DNA of 64,000 bases from contig BLJB01000140.1 of the NCBI GenBank assembly GCA_013423325.1, forward strand, positions 58,586 to 122,585. Reading direction: 5' to 3'. The notes under the pieces are model-generated. The model had not been told where the DNA came from. It searched no databases and saw only the letters and a program-made list of their open reading frames with translations. Position numbers and translations under genes: made by a program. Position 1 is the stretch's first letter. Each line of letters opens with the position of its first letter. This document shows, in pieces, positions 58,845 through 64,000 of the stretch. Source of the DNA: Usnea hakonensis (lineage: Eukaryota; Ascomycota; Lecanoromycetes; Lecanorales; Parmeliaceae).

Positions 58845-61184
58845 TTATTCTATTGGAAGTCTAGATGTCTTCTGTGGAAACAGGCTTTGGTCGCGATCAT
58901 TAGCTCCAGGGTGGCAGTTGGTGTCACGAGATTGTGCTTCACGATCATCCTTTGACGAAGACCCGAGTATCGTCAGCATTTCGTCCACCAGGACTTTCTC
59001 CTTCTGCAATCTCTGAGCTTGCTGACGAAATTGATCGTAGATCAATTGGCCCTCCAAGATCAATTGATCGAGTTCAGAAGGTGCTTGATGTCTACTTTGC
59101 CGCTGAGCAAGGGCTACAGCTCTGGCTCGACGAACTTCCTCGATCGACGGGCTTTGTTGCACCTCTTCGCCGGGGAGAGAGACGGAGCATGACGCCCTGT
59201 CGCTATCAATTGCTTTTGGGCTGGGTTCGTCAGTCTGACTAACGCTGAGCGGATCTGAGGCCAGAGGCTTAAATGAGATGTTGCCTGCAGTCTCGTCAAG
59301 AATGTCTCCACCGACGGCAACCGAGCCCTCGTCAAAATTGGATGCCTCAGGTGTTTGGCATATTTCTTGTGGGTTGGTCACTAATGTTTTGTTACGCGGC
59401 AAAACTTCAACAACATTTCTAACAAAAATGCCGTCATTGAAAGTCCAACCAACGCTACGCTTTGACTTGGACTCGGAGGCCGACTCGCCATTGTTGGAGG
59501 CTGCCCTCGCATTCTGGTTCACAGTATTTCCGACGGAGAGGCCATCATAGAACGTCCAGGTAATAGGAAGTCTCTTTAGGCTGGCTTCTTTCTCGATGCC
59601 GTTGCTCTTCTCGGAGTATTTCGCATCACTATTAATCGGCTCATTAGTGCGGATGGTAAGACCGTCGTGGAAACTCCAGGTGATAGGAAGTTGCCTTGTC
59701 ACAGCTTCTTTCTTTACACCATTGCTATTGTCAGACGAAGCCAGAGCACTTTTGACCGGCTCATGAGTGACAAATTTCAGGCCTTCATGGAATGTCCAGG
59801 TCACTGGAAGACGACTCCAGCTACCTTCTGTCCTCGTACCGTTGTTCTCGTTGGATGGATTTAGAGTACTATTGACCGGCTTGTGCGTGGCAATTGTAAG
59901 GCCATCGTGGAAGGTCCAGGAAATAGGAAAACGCTTTGAGCTAGCCATCACAGTCCCATTACCCGCCGATCTATGACCGGCAAATATGATACCCTCATGG
60001 AAAGTCCAACCTATAGGAACGATACGATTTGACTTGCTGGCACGCGCGGTCTCGTTATCGCCTTTGGCTTTCGATGTAGCTTTGACCAAATCAACAGATC
60101 TGATCGTGAGACCGTCGTAAAAGCTCCAACCGATGGGCTTCAGACGCCTTGATCTAGCTCCTGAGACACCATTCGCTTTGTTGGGAACCACAACTGCTTT
60201 GTAGATGATGCCATCGCGGAATGTCCAACGGATCGGAACCATGGGCTTTGATCTGGACTCTACAGCAAGATTCTCGCCCCGTGGAGGCATGCCTGTACGA
60301 CTCTTAGGGCTGTCACCAGTCCTCAGTATAAATCCGTCATGAAAGGTCCAGCCAACAGAGGTCTCCCGCGTAGACTTGCTCCTAAGCGCGACCTCCCTGC
60401 GATCTCTGCCAATGCGAGGATCTTGTATGTCTCGGCGGATGCGTGGACCGATCTCTGTCCCCTGGCACCCAAGAATCTGGATCTCACGACCAGCCACTGT
60501 GGGTCTGGTTCCCTGATCCGATAGTGTGCCGGGGCTGACGCTGCCAGAATTCTGTCCCCCCACATTTTTCTTGCTGGAGATTGCTGCAACTGACCGCTGT
60601 CGGCGATCAATTGCAACACTAGCACGGGGCTCAGCGTGAGGAACAGCCTGGCCAGTCGCAGAGTCCTGGGCAGAGAAGTGACTTCGAATAGATATGCGGT
60701 CTTCCGAGAGACGGTGCTGGGAGGCAATATGGGAGGAATGAGTCGAGAGGCGGCTTGGTGTAGAAGGCTTGACTCGGGTAGAGTAACGACTCTGAATTGA
60801 AATTACCGTCTGGGCTGCCGCGTGTCTTTGTGTAGATGTCCGACTCATAGCTGTGCTAGGAGATAGGGCCTGGTTGGGGATCTTGGACGAAGGGGAAGGG
60901 GGGAGATCCTTGTTGAGGTTCGAGAGTCGGTGGATTGCAACAGATGGCGGGCGATATTCGTCGCAGAAAGTGTCAACAGCATTGATACTGCTGGTCGATG
61001 ACGCTCGACTCTCGCCGCCAGCGCTTGTCTCCACCCCGTTGCCCGTTTGCCTACCCTGCCTCGGGACTGCCTTGCGAGGAATGACATCCACTCGATGTAC
61101 CAAGCCGTTAATCTCTTTCGCGGCTAACAGCTCGGCTTTGTCAGGGGAGAGGAAAAGGGATCGGGCTCGGCGTGGGGAAGCCAT
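58845..61184 (-). CDS. Repeat protein with nine W-[TS]-F-x-[DE]-G units, unknown family
   Basis: Single exon, 779 aa from ATG 61184. Residues 1-270 are Ser/Arg/Thr-rich and probably disordered, with no signal peptide. From about residue 279 to 585 nine units follow, mostly 40 residues apart. Their cores are VGWTFHDGF, IRWTFRDGI, IGWSFYDGL, IGWTFHEGI, ISWTFHDGL, VTWTFHEGL, ITWSFHDGL, ITWTFYDGL and VGWTFNDGI. Most are preceded by a basic pair such as SKR, SRR or LKR and a Pro, and joined by polar linkers. The alternating pattern around Trp and Phe suggests a short beta-hairpin per unit. Residues about 690-755 form a likely coiled coil (LDQLILEGQLIYDQFRQQAQ). I recognise no family. The lack of a leader argues against a secreted, Kex2-processed repeat precursor. 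Function unknown. Confidence 0.8.
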   Translation of the reverse strand: MASPRRARSLFLSPDKAELLAAKEINGLVHRVDVIPRKAVPRQGRQTGNGVETSAGGESRASSTSSINAVDTFCDEYRPPSVAIHRLSNLNKDLPPSPSSKIPNQALSPSTAMSRTSTQRHAAAQTVISIQSRYSTRVKPSTPSRLSTHSSHIASQHRLSEDRISIRSHFSAQDSATGQAVPHAEPRASVAIDRRQRSVAAISSKKNVGGQNSGSVSPGTLSDQGTRPTVAGREIQILGCQGTEIGPRIRRDIQDPRIGRDRREVALRSKSTRETSVGWTFHDGFILRTGDSPKSRTGMPPRGENLAVESRSKPMVPIRWTFRDGIIYKAVVVPNKANGVSGARSRRLKPIGWSFYDGLTIRSVDLVKATSKAKGDNETARASKSNRIVPIGWTFHEGIIFAGHRSAGNGTVMASSKRFPISWTFHDGLTIATHKPVNSTLNPSNENNGTRTEGSWSRLPVTWTFHEGLKFVTHEPVKSALASSDNSNGVKKEAVTRQLPITWSFHDGLTIRTNEPINSDAKYSEKSNGIEKEASLKRLPITWTFYDGLSVGNTVNQNARAASNNGESASESKSKRSVGWTFNDGIFVRNVVEVLPRNKTLVTNPQEICQTPEASNFDEGSVAVGGDILDETAGNISFKPLASDPLSVSQTDEPSPKAIDSDRASCSVSLPGEEVQQSPSIEEVRRARAVALAQRQSRHQAPSELDQLILEGQLIYDQFRQQAQRLQKEKVLVDEMLTILGSSSKDDREAQSRDTNCHPGANDRDQSLFPQKTSRLPIE
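59420..60360 (-). repeat. Nine-unit coding repeat (about 120-bp period)
   Basis: The TGG-[AT]CC/TTC-TTY-x-GAx-GG cores sit near 60350, 60228, 60129, 60009, 59919, 59799, 59679, 59559 and 59448. Four neighbouring steps are exactly 120 bp; others are 90-122 bp, all multiples of three within reading error. This indicates growth by in-frame duplication. Confidence 0.75.
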
Positions 61185-63399
61185 TCGTCGTAGAGGGTTG
61201 GGATTATCTTTGCAGAGGGTTTGTCAGGCTTCAAAATTGCTGTTGGAAGTCATCAATCACCGTCGGCAACTGCCAGTGAACTTCTTTTATGTGGGTCGTC
61301 CTCCAGCGAAACCATATACGCGCCTGAATGCGTCTGGCGAATTTGAGGCGAGGACATGGCAGAGATGGTGATAAAAGAGAGCATTCTGCCAAGAGCCCAG
61401 ACTAGGAAGTTGGAGACGTTTCAGGTCAGCTTGAAGAAGTTAATTGATCAGATGGCGTGTTAGGCTCACGAGGCTCTTCGGGGTGTTGGAATGGGCGGGG
61501 TTGATGTTTGATGCTACGCGGTCCTCGGGTAGCCTCGCGTAAAGCCACGACGGCTAGTATGAGATGTACCCAATAGTCTGCGCTACAGGATGAGGACTGC
61601 GCGTTCAGCCTTGGCGAAAAGCTTGAGAAGCCTTCCACCCCTGCATCGATCACACCCCAATTCTCCCAAAGCTTTGTTGACTATCCTTCAGGCTATTTAC
61701 TACACTAGGAGGGTGTTCTGCGAGGCGCAATTGGCTAGAGTAGTGTCGTATGTAAGGACACCATGGTCCATGAGCACCACAATCATAATGATACCGCTAC
61801 CGCTGCCATGATTTGCTACAAATCTTTGCTACATTTACTGACTTATTAGCCACACGAGTATTCACTCCAACATTTTTCAGCATGCCATAAGCTGTTGCAC
61901 CCACACGATCAATGTCTCCTTGATTTTTGTTTCTTCATTTTCCCGCTCTCGCCTCCTCTTCGTTTTGAATTGTTCTCCAGAATCTCTCGCAAAAGCAGGT
62001 GAAGTTAGTGAAGTTCACACCCTTGCATTTCCGGTAGCAAATCAGGTGCTCAATCATGCAGGCCGCCACAAATGCAGGGAAGCCAATTCCGAGCCATCAG
62101 TCAAGAAGATTTGTAATTGTAGATTTGACATCCAGATAGCTGCTCCAGACGTACATAATGTACGTCGTACGTCTTGGCTCTGGTACACCATCAGGATACC
62201 AGAGTCACTGTAAGCAGAATGAGGCTGTAGAAGGTTTGATCGCTATCCTAGTTACCTTATGCTTGGAATACCAAGTGGCCGGTCGTCCATCGCCTTCGCA
62301 CCTTCGCAGCCGCATGTATGACTAGGAAGAGTGACAGAGGAGACTCAAATCAGGTGCGAGACAAAATTCGGGACCGGGCTAATGAGAAATTGCTGTGCTA
62401 CTTAGACAAGATTCAATCGGAGCCCGATACGACGCTGACACTGTTCTACATCTTCGGTGTCTCTTCAGCTATCATGCGTCCCAGACGAACACCACTCCTA
62501 ATGGGTGAACCTTCCAGAACACGAGTAGAGTGATAGTGTATGCGGTCGGGCGCTTCCGACTTGGACAATTTCCTACCACAGAAATTGCGGACACGAGTAT
62601 CTGTACCCAAGCCGAGATCGCAGCTCCAGTCAATCTCATCGAGCTCAATCTCGAACAATTTCACCTCCTCCTACCAAATTACCATCGACCCAATAATCGA
62701 ATGTCGTCTCCGTCCAATCTTTATCTTTCAGATATTAATCAAGACGGCACAGTGGCAAGACCCAATGCCGCCTCACGGTATTCGAAGGAGGCCGGTTCCT
62801 GCCTGAAGAGAATAGGTCGTATTCGCAATGCCACATTGTACGGGATAGGAATAATGCCGGAAGGTCGTGTAAGCTCGTCTTTTGTCTTGGGTGCTATATA
62901 CACAAAGGAATCGAGGACAGCCATGAAAATACTGATTTTAGAGATCGCGGCTCTATAAACGATGGGCTTCATTTATATCAAGTCCCTTAGGCGTTGGGAC
63001 ACACTCCGCGTAGTGTTGCATAGGCTCAAACTTATATTCGATGAAGTCGCGGATCTCTGGGTTAGAAGACCCATGCTATTGGCTCCTTGGAGCAAAAGGT
63101 GAGACTGCATAGCGGAGAGCCTACTTCCCTTCATTCCCAAGAAAGGGTGAACTCGGGGATCTCCCAATTGTTTCCCTGAAGCATCGATCTGATGCCAAGA
63201 CAAAAGCCCCCATTGCTATGACCGCATTCATCAATCAATCGTTCTAATTGATCTGTCTGCAAACCCGCGGGAGATTGTGAAGCACAAGTCTACACGCGCT
63301 CCAAGAGCAATGATATTCCCAGAGCCAGATCAATTGACAAATTGATAGATTGCGTCAATAATATCGTCGCGGAAACTCCCAGACCGGCTGAACAGATCA
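61185..63399. other. Intergenic region, no gene recognised
   Basis: About 2.2 kb with scattered short frames on both strands (for example 62701-62958, +). None shows a motif or a convincing exon chain. Ordinary composition until the AT-rich block begins. Confidence 0.4.
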
Positions 63400-64000
63400 T
63401 GACCAACAACCTCTGTAGTGACAAAATAATCGATAATCGATTATTAATCGATTATGTAATCGATTATATAATCGATTATGATTATAAGATATAATAATCG
63501 ATTATGATTATTAGATATAATAATCGATTAATAATCGATTATCGGCGATTTTTTTTTCCGATATCGTAAAATCGTACTAAGAAGCGTATTTCTTTATATA
63601 CTAGGCGAGCGCCGGGTAGTAATAGTAAATATACGAATACTACTATAGTCTATAATAATAATATATATATACTAAGAAGTATATAGTAGAATATATAGTA
63701 AATATTACTATTATAGTAGATTTCTATTAAAAAAGACTTAACTATATCTATAGAGTAGCGAGCGATATTGCGATCGATAATGCGATATTGCGAATCACGT
63801 AATCTAGTCACGTGATTCGATCACGTGATTCCTATTATAAGCCGAAAGCCGGGTTATAAGAGTGAAAATAACTTAGTAATTACAATAACTACTTGCTTCT
63901 TTTTTTTCCAACTTTTGAAGCTTCTTTTTCTATATTAAGAAGAGACTTTTTTTCAGATAGTGGAATACTTATATATAGGCGTATTTACCTAGTAAATATA
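63400..64000. repeat. AT-rich palindrome-dense block
   Basis: The sequence turns very AT-rich. Between about 63428 and 63545 the 9-mer AATCGATTA (core of the palindrome TAATCGATTA) appears seven times with spacers such as TATGATTATAAGATATAA. At 63808-63832 the palindrome TCACGTGA appears twice in GTCACGTGATTCGATCACGTGATT, beside AATCACGTAATC. TA-rich runs (AATAATATATATATAC) and a GCCGAAAGCCGGG word near 63842 complete it. No gene. Such blocks in ascomycetes are usually old repeats mutated by RIP. Confidence 0.7.

Noticed and set aside
58845..61184. The WTF-repeat protein as a Kex2-processed secreted peptide precursor
   Set aside because: Basic pairs precede the repeats, but there is no signal peptide and the spacing of basic sites is irregular.
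63400..63560. A CRISPR array
   Set aside because: The repeated 9-mers are palindromic with short AT spacers of uneven length, in a fungal genome.

Overview
The window is nuclear DNA of a filamentous ascomycete (Pezizomycotina). Most genes carry short introns of about 48-175 bp with GT...AG ends and CTGAC/CTAAC-like branch points. Genes face both ways with 0.3-3.8 kb between them. The families are typical of moulds: a NACHT-ankyrin protein, a DUF7587 remnant, small secreted proteins, a P450, an FHA/pseudokinase protein and a CSC1-type channel. There is no operon structure, CRISPR array or recognisable tRNA/rRNA. I could not fix a species. All gene models were built by hand from open frames, splice signals and family motifs, and every multi-exon model given here closes in frame.

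Layout. 1-3.7 kb: the end of a cysteine-containing protein (+) and a frameshifted DUF7587 relic (-). 3.7-6 kb: FHA plus kinase-like protein (+). 6-9.8 kb: low-complexity DNA. 9.8-11.8 kb: choline-sulfatase-like enzyme (+). 14.4-16.5 kb: MATE transporter (-) with ten exons, one of only 5 nt. 18.5-20.3 kb: cytochrome P450 (+). 21.5-26.5 kb: NACHT-ankyrin-SPRY NLR-like protein (+). 27.5-30.7 kb: CSC1/TMEM63-like channel (-). 33-37 kb: three small secreted proteins, two of them divergent paralogues. 37.1-42.2 kb: F-box-like protein, Cys-rich mini-protein and APH-type kinase-like protein, all (-). 43.9-47.6 kb: secreted protein (+) and secreted HEXXH peptidase (-). 49.4-53.1 kb: 13-exon dynamin-like/SLIP-GC-like GTPase (-). 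54-55.1 kb: secreted epoxide-hydrolase-like protein (-). 55.8-56.9 kb: adenosine/N6-methyl-AMP deaminase-like enzyme (+). 57.9-58.5 kb: a second member of the secreted family first seen at 33 kb (+). 58.8-61.2 kb: a 779-residue protein with nine W-[TS]-F-x-[DE]-G repeats (-). 63.4-64 kb: a very AT-rich block full of palindromes.

The genes do not form one pathway. About seven of them encode proteins with an apparent signal peptide, beside an NLR-like receptor and an immunity-type GTPase, so this looks like an accessory region concerned with the outside world and with self/non-self recognition. The items most worth a second look are the WTF-x-D-G repeat protein, the NACHT-ankyrin-SPRY protein, the FHA-pseudokinase, the two secreted paralogue pairs, the 5-nt and 10-nt microexons, and a tetraloop hairpin at 21.1 kb.
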